Shown here in pieces: positions 25,094 to 34,096 of a stretch of DNA of 64,000 nucleotides. The stretch lies in assembly GCF_000302535.1 (NCBI RefSeq), contig NC_018708.1, positions 4,712,001 to 4,776,000 on the forward strand, in the 5' to 3' direction. The translations under genes were made by a program, and so were the position numbers. The notes beneath the pieces are model-generated. The model was not told where the DNA came from and did not search any database. It saw only the letters and a program-made list of their open reading frames with translations. The DNA is from Acidovorax sp. KKS102 (GTDB lineage Bacteria; Pseudomonadota; Gammaproteobacteria; Burkholderiales; Burkholderiaceae_C). The stretch's first letter is position 1, and every line of letters starts with the position of its first letter.

Positions 25094-26419
25094 ATGGAAA
25101 TAGCAATACTGTTCGCCCTCATCTTCCTCAACGGCCTGTTTGCCATGTCAGAGATCGCTCTGGTCACGGCCCGCAAGGTGCGGTTGCAAAAGCTGATTGA
25201 TGAGGGCGATAGCGGTGCCGCCGCTGCCGTGAAGCTGGGCGAAGACCCCACGCGTTTTCTCTCCACCATCCAGATCGGCATCACGTCCATTGGCGTGCTG
25301 AACGGTATCGTGGGCGAGGCTGCCCTGGCAGCGCCGCTGGCATCGTGGCTGGAGCGCCTGGGCGTGCCGCTGCCCTACGGCGGCTACGCGGCCACCGGGT
25401 TGGTGGTGGTGCTGATCACGTACTTCTCCATCGTGGTGGGCGAGCTGGTGCCCAAGCGCATCGGCCAGTCGTACCCCGAGACCTTTGCGCGCCTGGTGGC
25501 GCGGCCCATCAACTTTCTGGCACTTGCCACCAAGCCGTTTGTGCTGCTGCTGTCCACGTCCACGCGCACCCTGCTGCGCCTGCTGGGCGTGAAGGAAACC
25601 AGCGGCAGCCCGGTGACCGAAGAAGAGATCCACGCCATGCTGGTCGAAGGCACGACGGCCGGTGTGATCGAGTCGCACGAGCACACCATGGTGCGCAACG
25701 TGTTCCGCCTGGACGACCGCCAGATCGGCTCACTGATGGTGCCGCGTGGTGATGTGGTGTGCCTGGACATCGATGCTCCGTTTGAAGACAACCTCAAATG
25801 CATCGAAGAGTCCGACCACGCGCGCTTCCCGGTGGTGCGCGGTGGCATGGACAACATCCTGGGCGTGATCAATGCGCGCCAATGGTTGTCGCGCACCCTG
25901 CGCGACAAGGCGCGCGGCGGCCTGGCCGACCAGCCGCTGCAGACGGCGCTGTATGTGCCCGAGACCATCACGGGCATGGAGCTGCTGGACAACTTCCGCC
26001 TGTCGGACGTGCACATGGCGTTTGTGATCGACGAATACGGCGAGGTGCAGGGCATCGTCACGCTGCAGGACCTGATCGAAGCCATCACCGGCGAGTTTCA
26101 GCCGCGCGACCCCGAGACCTCGTGGGCACTGCAGCGTGAGGACGGCAGCTGGCTGCTGGACGGCCATATCCCCGTGCCCGAGCTGAAAGACCGTCTGAAC
26201 CTGGACGCCGTGCCCGAAGAAGAACGCGGCCGCTACCACACGCTCAGCGGCATGATCATGCTGCTGACCGGCCGCCTGCCCAAGGTGACCGACACGGTGC
26301 AGTGGGAGGACTGGAAGCTGGAAGTGGTGGACATGGATGGCAAGACCATCGACAAGATCCTGGCCACGCGGCTGACGCCCGAGGAAAAAGCCGAGTCCGA
26401 CGAGAACGGCGCGGGCTGA
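25094..26419 (+). CDS. CNNM/CorC-type (HlyC) membrane CBS-domain protein
   Basis: 441 residues. N-terminal DUF21/CNNM membrane domain with three or four segments (FALIFLNGLFAMSEIALVTA, SIGVLNGIVGEAALAAPLAS, YFSIVVGELVPKRIGQ), two CBS domains around 190-330 (SLMVPRGDVVCLDID; AFVIDEYGEVQGIVTLQDLI), and a C-terminal CorC/HlyC domain. Relatives mediate or regulate magnesium and cobalt efflux; the old hemolysin name is not supported. The start is the ATG at 25094, but an in-frame ATG at 25049 would make the leading hairpin coding. Confidence 0.87.
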   Translation: MEIAILFALIFLNGLFAMSEIALVTARKVRLQKLIDEGDSGAAAAVKLGEDPTRFLSTIQIGITSIGVLNGIVGEAALAAPLASWLERLGVPLPYGGYAATGLVVVLITYFSIVVGELVPKRIGQSYPETFARLVARPINFLALATKPFVLLLSTSTRTLLRLLGVKETSGSPVTEEEIHAMLVEGTTAGVIESHEHTMVRNVFRLDDRQIGSLMVPRGDVVCLDIDAPFEDNLKCIEESDHARFPVVRGGMDNILGVINARQWLSRTLRDKARGGLADQPLQTALYVPETITGMELLDNFRLSDVHMAFVIDEYGEVQGIVTLQDLIEAITGEFQPRDPETSWALQREDGSWLLDGHIPVPELKDRLNLDAVPEEERGRYHTLSGMIMLLTGRLPKVTDTVQWEDWKLEVVDMDGKTIDKILATRLTPEEKAESDENGAG

Positions 26420-26430
26420 CCGAACCCGCC

Positions 26431-26465
26431 GGGGGGACTGCTTGCCGGCAAGCCCCCTCTTTCCT
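26431..26465 (+). terminator. Terminator after the CBS-domain gene
   Basis: GGGGG arm with CCCCC, enclosing the palindromic GCTTGCCGGCAAGC, followed by a pyrimidine run TCTTTCCTCTTC. It sits 12 bases after the stop of the plus-strand gene and just before the end of the convergent FIST gene. Confidence 0.65.
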
Positions 26466-26473
26466 CTTCTACA

Positions 26474-27808
26474 TCAGGACTGTGAGGGCTCGCCGTCCAC
26501 AAACACCGTCAACACGCCGGTGTAGCCGTACAGATGGTGGTGGGCGATCTCGCCCCCCGCAAAGAACCCCGCCAGGGGCACATCGCCCAGCGCGTGGCGC
26601 ACGATCTGCAGCTCGGCGCTGGGCCCGCCAAAATGCGGGCCGCCCCGGCCCGAGCAGCTCACATAAATCGCGCCGCAAATGCGCCGCCCAACGGGCGGTT
26701 GAGCGCCAGCGGGCGTTGCGGCTCCCGGCGCAGCATCGAGGCCGCCGGGGGCGTCGGACGACAGCATCGGCGCGGGCTCCAGTTCCTCGGGCGATAGCTC
26801 CTCCCGGATTTCGGCGCAGATGCGCATGAGGTCGGCACGCGCCGCCGCCACGTTGCGCTGGCAGAACGCCAGATGCATGCCCGGCTCCACACGGTCGGCC
26901 AGCGCCACGCCCCGGCGAGAACCATCCAGCCCCAGGATATGGCGCACGCGCGTGTCGGCGCCAAAGTGGCCCGTGCGGCGCTGTCCCTGCGGTTGTTCAC
27001 CGGCGTTGACCAGCCCTGCCAGTGTCGCGCGCACCTTGCGCAGCGCGGGCTGCGGGTCGCCCCCATCGAGCGAGACCTGTAGCGTGTCAAGCAGCACATC
27101 CAGCGCGGGCTCGCCGTCGAGCGCGAGCACCACGTTGTCCTGCGCGGCCGTGATGGTGTGCAGCGGGCCCACGGGCTGGCAGCCCTGCGTGACACGCGAC
27201 ACCAGCGACACGCCCGCGCCAAACGCCACACCCGAGAGACCGCCATCAAACACCCCACTGGCACCGCCTTGCCCGGCCATGTTGCCGTCGCCGCCCACGG
27301 CAAACTGCACGCTGGCGGTGCGGCTGGCGCTCAGGCCGCCAAACAGATAGCCTGTGTCGGTCCGCGCAGCCATCTCGGCCAGCAGTTCGGTGAGGTCCGG
27401 CGTGTGGCCGTCGGCATGCACCAGCGCGGTGTGGGCCACAAAGCCCGTGCCGGGGTGCGGCGCATGGGCAGGCAGCGGCGCCACACCCGAGAACACGCGG
27501 TACTGGTCGGCCGGCACATCCAGCAGCATGACCGAGAGCGCGGGCTCGTCAAAGTATTCGGCATTGTTGGCCGACACGCCCACACCCACAGTGCCGCTCC
27601 AGTCGGTCACTTCCGGCAGCTCGCCGCTCAGGTAGTCGAGCAGCGCCTGGGCTTCGTTGGCGTAGTGGTCGGTGATGTAGAGCAGGCCCAGGGTGGGGGC
27701 CGATGCGTAGTCGGGCAGCGCCATCTGGGCGCGCAGCTGCGCCAGCACCAGCGCAGCGGCCATGCGCCACTGGGGGTGGGTGGCGTGGCCGGTGGGAAAG
27801 AGTTTCAT
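26474..27808 (-). CDS. FIST domain sensor-like protein
   Basis: 444 residues with both halves of the FIST module. The FIST_N part carries LGLLYITDHYANEAQALLDY and TVGVGVSANNAEYF; the FIST_C part includes ASGVFDGGLSGVAFGAG, QPVGPLHTITA and a C-terminal AIYVSCSGRGGPHFGGPSAE followed by PLAGFFAGGEIAHHHLYGYT. FIST proteins are thought to bind small ligands such as amino acids and often accompany signalling proteins; no kinase or cyclase domain is attached here. No TM segment. Start chosen at MKLFPTGHATHP, 79 bases downstream of the phaM stop on the same strand. Confidence 0.85.
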   Translation of the reverse strand: MKLFPTGHATHPQWRMAAALVLAQLRAQMALPDYASAPTLGLLYITDHYANEAQALLDYLSGELPEVTDWSGTVGVGVSANNAEYFDEPALSVMLLDVPADQYRVFSGVAPLPAHAPHPGTGFVAHTALVHADGHTPDLTELLAEMAARTDTGYLFGGLSASRTASVQFAVGGDGNMAGQGGASGVFDGGLSGVAFGAGVSLVSRVTQGCQPVGPLHTITAAQDNVVLALDGEPALDVLLDTLQVSLDGGDPQPALRKVRATLAGLVNAGEQPQGQRRTGHFGADTRVRHILGLDGSRRGVALADRVEPGMHLAFCQRNVAAARADLMRICAEIREELSPEELEPAPMLSSDAPGGLDAAPGAATPAGAQPPVGRRICGAIYVSCSGRGGPHFGGPSAELQIVRHALGDVPLAGFFAGGEIAHHHLYGYTGVLTVFVDGEPSQS

Positions 27809-27887
27809 GGTGAGGGTCTCCGTGCCGGGGCGGGAGGTGATGCAACGTGGCACCACCCGCGTGCTGCCGCACCCGCCCGCGTTGGCG

Positions 27888-28757
27888 TCAGCCCGCTCGC
27901 TTGCGGGCAGCCGGGCTGCGGGTGCCGCCGGCCTTCTTGGCGGCGGGCTTCGTAGTGGTTTTGCGGGCTGCGGGTTTCTTGGCCGCAGCTGTCTTTTTTT
28001 CGGCGCCTGCGGATGATGCCGCCGCGCGCTTGGCACCGCCCTGCATGGTCTGCATGCCCTTGGCGGCAAACTGGCTGGCCATGCCGGTGGCTGTCTTGAG
28101 GGCTTCCTTGGCCAGGCCGGTGGCCATGTTCTTGGTGGTGTCGATGGCAGTCTGCTTGGCCGCGTCCTTCATGGCGTTGGCCGCGATCTGCTGAAACTGG
28201 CTGGTGAGCGCACCCCACCACTGCATCGGGTCCACCACGGCGGGCTCGGCCGCAGCCGCAGTCTTGCCCTTGGCTTTGGGCTTGGCCTTGGCAGCCGGTG
28301 CAGGCTCGGCGTCGGCCTCGTCCGGGGTTTCCTCTTCAGCGGCGGCGCGGCCTGTGACGCGGGCCGCCGCGCCAGCCACGGCCTCGGCGGCGCCAGTCAC
28401 GGTGTCGGCGGCCTTTTGCACGCCACTCATCACCGTGTCGGCGGTCTTGAGCTTGAAGGCGTTGGCCACATCGCCCATGCTGAAGTTCATGCCCTTGAGC
28501 GTGGCCAGGGTCATCTTCTGCACCTCCAGCGCCTGGATGGTGGCGGCCAGCGCGCGCGAGTTCTGCTCCAGCCAGAACTGCACGGCCTTGAGCTCGTCGA
28601 TGCGCTTTTCCAGCTCTTCGACGCTGATGGTGGGCGCCACCCAATTGCTGAGGTTGGGCAACTGCGGAATGCTGCTGGACGCCCCTTTGGCAAGGCTTTG
28701 CAGAAAATCAAAACCGGGGACGAATTTGCCGAAACCGAAGTTGGATGTGTCGCTCAT
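27888..28757 (-). CDS. phaM: PhaM-like PHA granule regulatory protein
   Basis: 289 residues. The N-terminus (FGFGKFVPGFDFLQSLAKG, then PNLSNWVAPTISVEELEKRI) matches PhaM, which activates PHA synthase and links granules to the nucleoid. The middle is Ala/Glu rich and probably helical. The C-terminal 50 residues are a histone-like Lys/Ala/Pro tail (AAKKPAARKTTTKPAAKKAG) suited to DNA binding. The gene is separate from any pha synthesis operon, which is usual. It implies the organism makes polyhydroxyalkanoate. The start is the ATG at 28757. Confidence 0.9.
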   Translation of the reverse strand: MSDTSNFGFGKFVPGFDFLQSLAKGASSSIPQLPNLSNWVAPTISVEELEKRIDELKAVQFWLEQNSRALAATIQALEVQKMTLATLKGMNFSMGDVANAFKLKTADTVMSGVQKAADTVTGAAEAVAGAAARVTGRAAAEEETPDEADAEPAPAAKAKPKAKGKTAAAAEPAVVDPMQWWGALTSQFQQIAANAMKDAAKQTAIDTTKNMATGLAKEALKTATGMASQFAAKGMQTMQGGAKRAAASSAGAEKKTAAAKKPAARKTTTKPAAKKAGGTRSPAARKRAG

Positions 28758-28862
28758 GGCCGCTCCGCAAGAGGTGGGTCGTGAGAACCTGCTGAAGGTT
28801 CTGAGGAGTCACAGCTTACTCCAATGCGTTGCGCCCGCGAAGGCGCTGCGGCGGCTGTCACC

Positions 28863-29348
28863 TCAGTGTTTATGCCCATCCATCATGCTGCCCGCCGTGG
28901 CGCCACCGGGCGCAGCCGTGCCCACGGGCAGCGTGAGGTTGAGCTTGCTTTCCACGCCTTTGGCGTCCTGGAACACCAGGGTGATGGGCACCGCGCTGTC
29001 CTTGGCCAGGGGCGCCTTCAGGTCCAGCAGCATGATGTGGTAGCCCCCGGGCTTGAGTTCCACTGTCTTGCCTGCGGGCAGGTCCAGCGTAGGCACCGCA
29101 CGCATCTTCATGATGTCGCCTTCCATCTTCATCTCGTGCACCTCGGCAAGGCCGGCAGCGGGCGACTCGGCACGTACCAGGCGAGCACCGTCCTTGGCGG
29201 TCAGGCGCATGAATGCGCCCGTGGCCTTCTGGCCCTGCACGCTGGCACGCGCCCAGGCGCCTTCGACCTTGACGGCGGCGGTCTGGGCCCATGCAGGGGC
29301 ACTCAGCAGTGCGGCAAAGACGGCAGCGGTGTGAAACAGTTTTTTCAT
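28863..29348 (-). CDS. PCu(A)C periplasmic copper chaperone
   Basis: 161 residues with a signal peptide ending SAPAWAQ. The mature protein carries the full copper-binding pattern of the family: His71, ten residues, Met82, twenty-one residues, His104, one residue, Met106 (HEMKMEGDIMKM and GGYHIMLL). A His/Met tail (SMMDGHKH) follows and may add sites, as known in PCuAC proteins. It delivers Cu(I) to cytochrome oxidase in other bacteria. It closes an operon with the YcnI, TonB receptor and DUF2946 genes, so copper acquisition or handling is likely. Confidence 0.92.
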   Translation of the reverse strand: MKKLFHTAAVFAALLSAPAWAQTAAVKVEGAWARASVQGQKATGAFMRLTAKDGARLVRAESPAAGLAEVHEMKMEGDIMKMRAVPTLDLPAGKTVELKPGGYHIMLLDLKAPLAKDSAVPITLVFQDAKGVESKLNLTLPVGTAAPGGATAGSMMDGHKH

Positions 29349-29411
29349 GGTGAATGTCTTTCGGTTTGCGAGAGAAGAAAGGGAAGCAGCAACAGGCTCT
29401 GGGCCCGACTG

Positions 29412-29972
29412 TCAGTGATTGTGGGCAGCGGAGCCACCGGTGGGCAGAATCTCCAGCGCAGCGGCAGGGGACTTCAGGTCCGACAGCTGCTGGCCCGCCT
29501 TGGGCACCTCGGTCCAATCGTTGCGGCCCTCGGTGCAGACCTGGCGCACCGGCCAGTACACGGTGCCCGCCTGCTCCGGCGCCTGGGCCACCAGCACAAA
29601 CTCGTCGTAGTGCGCGCTCTGCAACATGTCGTCCGGCGTCTTGGCCGTCCAGGTGATGCGCACCACGTCTTCGGTGATGCTGCGGCCGTGGCTGGTGTAG
29701 GGCTGGGCCAGCTTGTCGCGCTGCACGTCGAGCGTCCAGCCCGGCTTGGGCATGGGGCGCGCGCCGCGCATGCCTGCGGGAATGTCCACCACCACCTGCC
29801 GCGTGGGCGATGCGCCGCAGCCGTGGCCCACCTTGAACGCGGCCTTGTAGCTGGCGCCGGCCGGAGCGACCTGGTATTCAAGCACCACATGGGCCGATGC
29901 AGTGCCGAACAGGGCGGTAGCGCCAGTCAAACATGCGGCAGCAGCTATCTTTTTCATAGTAATCAACGACAT
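29412..29972 (-). CDS. YcnI-like (DUF1775) copper-binding protein
   Basis: 186 residues. The signal peptide ends so that His28 becomes the first mature residue (TASAHVVLEYQVAPAG); an N-terminal His is the copper ligand of YcnI proteins, together with a tryptophan such as that in PMPKPGWTLDV. Other features: HGCGASPTRQVVVDIPAG and YDEFVLVAQAPEQAGTVYWP. It is periplasmic. The Met at 29972 is used because AAGGA lies upstream; 29957 is an alternative. The gene sits between the TonB receptor and PCu(A)C genes, 15 bases after the receptor stop. Confidence 0.9.
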   Translation of the reverse strand: MSLITMKKIAAAACLTGATALFGTASAHVVLEYQVAPAGASYKAAFKVGHGCGASPTRQVVVDIPAGMRGARPMPKPGWTLDVQRDKLAQPYTSHGRSITEDVVRITWTAKTPDDMLQSAHYDEFVLVAQAPEQAGTVYWPVRQVCTEGRNDWTEVPKAGQQLSDLKSPAAALEILPTGGSAAHNH

Positions 29973-29986
29973 GGAGCGTATTCCTT

Positions 29987-32317
29987 TCAGAGGGAGACCT
30001 TCAACTCAGCCATGTAGCTGCGCTGCGGGTAGGGATGGAAGTTCCAGAACTGGTAGTTGTTCAAGTTGTCGATGCCCACGGCGGCGCTGACCGCTTTGGT
30101 GATCTGGTAGCGCACGCGCACATCGGTGGTGAAGTAGCGACTGGCACCCTGGTAGGCAAAGCCGTTGGGGTCGGTGTTGTCGAGCGTGCTGTACTGTTTG
30201 CCGCTGTAGCGCGCGCCCAGGGTGTATGACCAGGTGGCATCGGGCCGGTAAGTGGCCACGGCCGTAGCGCGCCACTCGGGGATGCGCGGCTGCCATTTGC
30301 CCACGCTGGCCGGAAACTTGTCGTTGCGCGTGATCTTGGAGTCTGTCCAAGTCAGGCTGCTGCCCAGCTCCAGCCCGCGCACGAAGACGTTGGAGCCCTG
30401 GTACGACAGCTCCAGGCCCTTGGTACGGATGGCGTCCACGTTCTGCACATTGGTCACGTTGGGCGTGACGAGCACATTGGTCTGCGAGTACAGCGCGTCC
30501 TTGGTGCGCTCGAAGAATGCGGTCAGGCGCAGCAGCCCGTTGCCTAGGTCCCGCTCGGCCGTCAGCTCGGTGGTCCAGCTCTTTTCGGGCTTGAGGTTGG
30601 GGTCGTTGTTGATGAGCGTGCCGCTGCCGCTGATGCCACCCTGGTACAGCTCGGCCACCGTGGGCATGCGCACGGCGCGGCCGGTCGATGCCTTCAGCAC
30701 CCACAGATCATTGGCTTGGTAGGCCACGGCCGCCTTGGGTGAGAGGTAGGTCTCGTTGCGCTCGGGGTGGCTCACGATCGTGGTGGCGTTGCCCGTCTGA
30801 CCATTGCTGGCGCTCCAGCGCTCGGCGCGGGCACCCAGCACGGCCTTCCACTGGGGGGCGATCTTCCAGGTGTCTTGCGCCCACAGGCCCAGCAGTTGAG
30901 TGTCGCCGTTGAAGGCCTGGTTGCGGGCACCTGCATCGCCGCTGATCCAGTTCGTCGTAGCGTTCTCCACCGTGCGCAACTGGTAGCTGTCGCGCTGCAA
31001 ACCAAAGTCCACAATGTGCGCGCCCTGCATGCCATCAGGCCGCCAGGTGCCCTTGGCAGCCAGCGTGTTCCAGCCCGTGCCCTTGCTGTTGACGATACGC
31101 CCTGCCCCGCCGTTCAGCGCCGCAGGCAGTGCGACGGTGGCGGCGCGCAAGGTGTCGGTCTGGTAGTCGTACACGCTGGCGGCCACCTCCCAGTCAAAAA
31201 CGCCTTGCGTGCGGCTCTTGACCGACAGACCGTGCATGAAATGCGTGAGGTCTTCGTTGGACACGTTGAAATCCGTCGGCGTGAGCGCAAAAGAGCGTCC
31301 GTTGATGTTCACGGTGCCGCTGTAGACCGCATTGCCATTGGCGTCGCGCAGGTAGCTGGTGGGCCGGCCTTCTGACTCGTTGTGCCACCAGCCAAAGGTG
31401 TAGGCGGCCCGCACCGTGGGCGAGAAGTCATAGGCGATCTTGGCCTTGAGGTGGTCTTGCTGGGTGTGGTACTGCGTGGCCGTGCCCAGCAGGTACCAGG
31501 GCTGGTTGCTGCGGTTGTTGCCCAGCACGGCGCCCGTCACGGGTGTGCCCGCGTTACCCACGGTGCCAGCGGACACCAGGCGCGTGGGGAAGGTGAGCGG
31601 CTGGCCTTCGCTATCGGTCTTGTTGAAGTTCAGGAACCAGGACCAGTCGCCGTTCTTGTTGCCCACCGAGGCGCTCACCTGCTTGCCGCCGTAGGTGCCG
31701 TTGGTGTTGTACAGGTCAAACGGCTGGTGCTGGGTGCTGACCTGCCCGTGCGCCTCAAACTTCGTCGGCATGCGCGTGACGTAGTCCACCACCGCGCCCA
31801 CCGAGTTGCCTGCGTAGGCGGCCGAAAACGGGCCGTAGAGCACGTCCACGCGCTCGATCTCTTCGGGCGTGACCAGCATCCAGCGTGGCGCGTTGGTGGG
31901 GCCGTTGCCCAGGTAGTTGCTCAGCAAAATGCCATCGGCAAACACCATGGACCGCGCCGGGTTGCCCGTGCCCGAGGCGCGGGTGGACAGCACGGCGTGG
32001 TTGTAGTCGCCGATATAGCGCTTGCGCACCAGCAGACTGGGCAGGTACTTGAGGGCGTCTTCGCTGTCGGTGGCGTTGATCGAGTGCTCGATCTGCTCGC
32101 GCGTCACGCCCTCGATGGTGGTGGGGATCTGCGTGGGCAGCGAGGTGGGCTGGCCGCCGGTGATGGTGACCACGCCCAGTTCCTTGACCGGGGCATGGCT
32201 GGTGGTGCTGGTGCTGTCAGCGGTCTGGGCGAAAGCGGATGAAGCCCCAGCGGACGCGATGCCAAGGGCGAGGGGAAAGGCACTGGCCACGGCCAGCGCC
32301 ATGCGGCTGTTGCGCAT
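29987..32317 (-). CDS. TonB-dependent outer membrane receptor, probably copper
   Basis: 776 residues. Signal peptide ending SSAFAQT, a plug domain (GVVTITGGQPTSLPTQIPTT; DALKYLPSLLVRKRYIGDYN; VDVLYGPFSAAYAGNSVGA) and a 22-strand barrel ending in a terminal hydrophobic strand (MAELKVSL). Receptors pull chelated metals or other large substrates through the outer membrane. The flanking DUF2946, YcnI and PCu(A)C genes on the same strand argue for copper, but the sequence does not look like the named OprC/NosA family, so the ligand is inferred from context. Confidence 0.88.
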   Translation of the reverse strand: MRNSRMALAVASAFPLALGIASAGASSAFAQTADSTSTTSHAPVKELGVVTITGGQPTSLPTQIPTTIEGVTREQIEHSINATDSEDALKYLPSLLVRKRYIGDYNHAVLSTRASGTGNPARSMVFADGILLSNYLGNGPTNAPRWMLVTPEEIERVDVLYGPFSAAYAGNSVGAVVDYVTRMPTKFEAHGQVSTQHQPFDLYNTNGTYGGKQVSASVGNKNGDWSWFLNFNKTDSEGQPLTFPTRLVSAGTVGNAGTPVTGAVLGNNRSNQPWYLLGTATQYHTQQDHLKAKIAYDFSPTVRAAYTFGWWHNESEGRPTSYLRDANGNAVYSGTVNINGRSFALTPTDFNVSNEDLTHFMHGLSVKSRTQGVFDWEVAASVYDYQTDTLRAATVALPAALNGGAGRIVNSKGTGWNTLAAKGTWRPDGMQGAHIVDFGLQRDSYQLRTVENATTNWISGDAGARNQAFNGDTQLLGLWAQDTWKIAPQWKAVLGARAERWSASNGQTGNATTIVSHPERNETYLSPKAAVAYQANDLWVLKASTGRAVRMPTVAELYQGGISGSGTLINNDPNLKPEKSWTTELTAERDLGNGLLRLTAFFERTKDALYSQTNVLVTPNVTNVQNVDAIRTKGLELSYQGSNVFVRGLELGSSLTWTDSKITRNDKFPASVGKWQPRIPEWRATAVATYRPDATWSYTLGARYSGKQYSTLDNTDPNGFAYQGASRYFTTDVRVRYQITKAVSAAVGIDNLNNYQFWNFHPYPQRSYMAELKVSL

Positions 32318-32329
32318 GGAAACTCCTGA

Positions 32330-32400
32330 AAATCAAACCAAATAGGCCGCAAGCGCAAGTGAATCATGCGCCAGCAGCTATCGAATCAATAGCGATTTCA
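32330..32400 (-). repeat. Dispersed palindromic repeat, family 1, copy d
   Basis: Read on the minus strand: ATAGCTGCTGGCGCATG, then TTGCGCTTGCGGCC and an AT-rich flank. It fills the short gap between the DUF2946 gene and the TonB receptor gene inside the operon. Confidence 0.7.
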
Positions 32401-32769
32401 GGAGAGCGATGGGGGCCCGCGCGGCGGCAGGGGCGCGGCGGTGCGCGCTGCAATGTGCGCGGCAGGGATGGGGCGCAGGGCATGCGCCAGCGGGTGAACC
32501 ACAGGCAGCTGGGCCTGCGATGCGGGAGGGGGAGCGCCCACATGCGCGCACAGCGGGCAGTCCAGCGTGTGGCTGGGCAGCTCCTTGGCGCCGTCGTCGG
32601 TCTTGACCAGCACCTTGATCGCCCCCGAGCCTGAGCAGATCAGCTCCATGGCCTGCGGGTGCACCAGCGGCGACGCAACGGCCACGCCGATCGACAACAC
32701 AAACCACGCCAGCACACAGCGGGCGAGCCAGCGAAGGCTGCGGATGGTTTGGAGGGACGGCAACGACAT
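32398..32769 (-). CDS. DUF2946 family protein
   Basis: About 123 residues. The DUF2946 pattern is visible: an N-terminal hydrophobic segment (LRWLARCVLAWFVLSIGVA) then PLVHPQAMELICSGSGAIKV, and a DCPLC pair, followed by a proline/alanine-rich tail with several histidines. These small envelope proteins often lie beside copper receptor and chaperone genes. It is the first gene of the copper-type operon. The start is placed at MSLPSLQTIRS; a longer frame to 32838 has no support. Confidence 0.78.
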   Translation of the reverse strand: MSLPSLQTIRSLRWLARCVLAWFVLSIGVAVASPLVHPQAMELICSGSGAIKVLVKTDDGAKELPSHTLDCPLCAHVGAPPPASQAQLPVVHPLAHALRPIPAAHIAARTAAPLPPRGPPSLS

Positions 32770-32891
32770 GGAGGCGCCATTGTAGGTGCGCAGTCCGCGC
32801 CAGCCAGCGCACGGGTCATCTGCGTGACCGCCCCGCACCAGGTGCGGGCCTAGGATGTGCGTTTGCCCCTACAACACATCGGAGACACACC

Positions 32892-33539
32892 ATGCTCACA
32901 CTCTGCGGCTTTTCGGCCAGCAACTACTACAACAAGGTCAAGCTGGCCCTGCTCGAAAAGGGCCTGCCGTTCACCGAAGAGCTGGCCTGGGTGGGCGAAA
33001 CCGACCGCAGCGCCAGCCCGCTGGGCAAGGTGCCCTACCTGCGCACGCCGCAGGGACCGCTGTGTGAGTCTGCCGTGATGGCCGACTACATCGAAGCCGC
33101 CCATCCCGAGCACCCGCTGATCCCGGCCGACCCCTACCAAGCCGCCAAGGTGCGCGAGCTGATCACATTCCTGGAACTGCACCTGGAGCTGGTCGCGCGC
33201 AACCTGTATCCCCAGGCCTTCTTTGGCGGCACCGTGAGCGAGACGGCCAAGGAAAAGGTCGGCGCACAGCTGCAGAAGAACATTGCCGCCTTCGGCCAGC
33301 TGGCCCAGTTCAGCCCCTACGTGGGCGGCGACACCTTCACCATGGCCGACTGCGCGGCCATCGTGCACCTGCCGCTGGTCAGCTCGGCCACCAAGATCAT
33401 CTACGGCAAGGACTACCTGGCCGACCTGCCCGTGCGCGACTACCTGGCCCGCATGGCCGAGCGCCCCCATGTGCAGCGCGTGAACGTGGACCGCAAGACC
33501 AACACCGCCGAAATGCTGGCGCGCCCGCCCAAGCGCTGA
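32892..33539 (+). CDS. Glutathione S-transferase family protein
   Basis: 215 residues. The N-terminal thioredoxin-like half has LCGFSASNYYNKVKLALLEK at the glutathione site, SPLGKVPYLRTPQGP with the conserved cis-proline, and the ESAVMADYIE motif that binds the glutamyl group. The C-terminal half is all-helical with GGDTFTMADCAAIVHLPL. Cytoplasmic detoxification or reduction is the expected role; the class is not assigned. The gene is divergent from the copper operon and has its own leader. Confidence 0.87.
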   Translation: MLTLCGFSASNYYNKVKLALLEKGLPFTEELAWVGETDRSASPLGKVPYLRTPQGPLCESAVMADYIEAAHPEHPLIPADPYQAAKVRELITFLELHLELVARNLYPQAFFGGTVSETAKEKVGAQLQKNIAAFGQLAQFSPYVGGDTFTMADCAAIVHLPLVSSATKIIYGKDYLADLPVRDYLARMAERPHVQRVNVDRKTNTAEMLARPPKR

Positions 33540-33662
33540 GCCCGCTCCGCAGCGGTGTCAACCGGGCAGTGACACCGCGCGCCATCCCTTGACCTTGGTC
33601 AACCCATCGCGGCGGGCACAGGCGCACCATGCAGGTATCCGATCACCCCGAGGAGACCCCGC

Positions 33663-34034
33663 ATGGACAAGACCCAAGCCGCCCCATTTCGCCAGCAGTT
33701 GCTGACCCAGCAGTCCGAGTTGCTGGCCCAGCTGGCCGCACAGCGCGGCGGCGTCATCGGGCGCGCCGAAGTGGCCGCTGAACACTTTGGGCAACCGGAA
33801 GACCCACGCGCCCAGGTGGCCACCGAGCGCGAACTGGAATTTGCCCTGGGCGAACGCGAAACCGCGCACCTGGCCGCTGTCGAAGCCGCCCTCGCCCGCA
33901 TCGAAGCGGGCACCTATGGCGAGTGCACGGACTGCGGCGCCCACATCACGGCTGCACGCCTGCACGCCCAACCCGAGGCAGCGCGCTGCGTGCATTGCCA
34001 GGAAAAGGCCGAGCAACACCCGCGTGATGCGTGA
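33663..34034 (+). CDS. DksA/TraR zinc-finger protein
   Basis: 123 residues. A helical N-terminal half ends in GERETAHLAAVEAALARIEA, followed by a C4 zinc finger: Cys88-x2-Cys91-x17-Cys109-x2-Cys112. DksA proteins bind the RNA polymerase secondary channel; this one is shorter than DksA (about 150) and lacks the DxxDxA-type acidic coiled-coil tip as far as I can see, so it is a DksA-like paralogue. Strong RBS (GAGGAGACC) upstream. Its stop overlaps the region before a small eRF1-like gene. Confidence 0.85.
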   Translation: MDKTQAAPFRQQLLTQQSELLAQLAAQRGGVIGRAEVAAEHFGQPEDPRAQVATERELEFALGERETAHLAAVEAALARIEAGTYGECTDCGAHITAARLHAQPEAARCVHCQEKAEQHPRDA

Positions 34035-34096
34035 GCAGGTTCGCCCGCTCCGCCCTCTTCCTTCCCGTTTTGTCATCACTTCAAGAAAGCCGATTC

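Noticed and set aside
33540-33662. Possible small RNA between GST and DksA-like genes
   Set aside because: No clear promoter, stem or terminator was seen beyond a GAGGAG site for the next gene.
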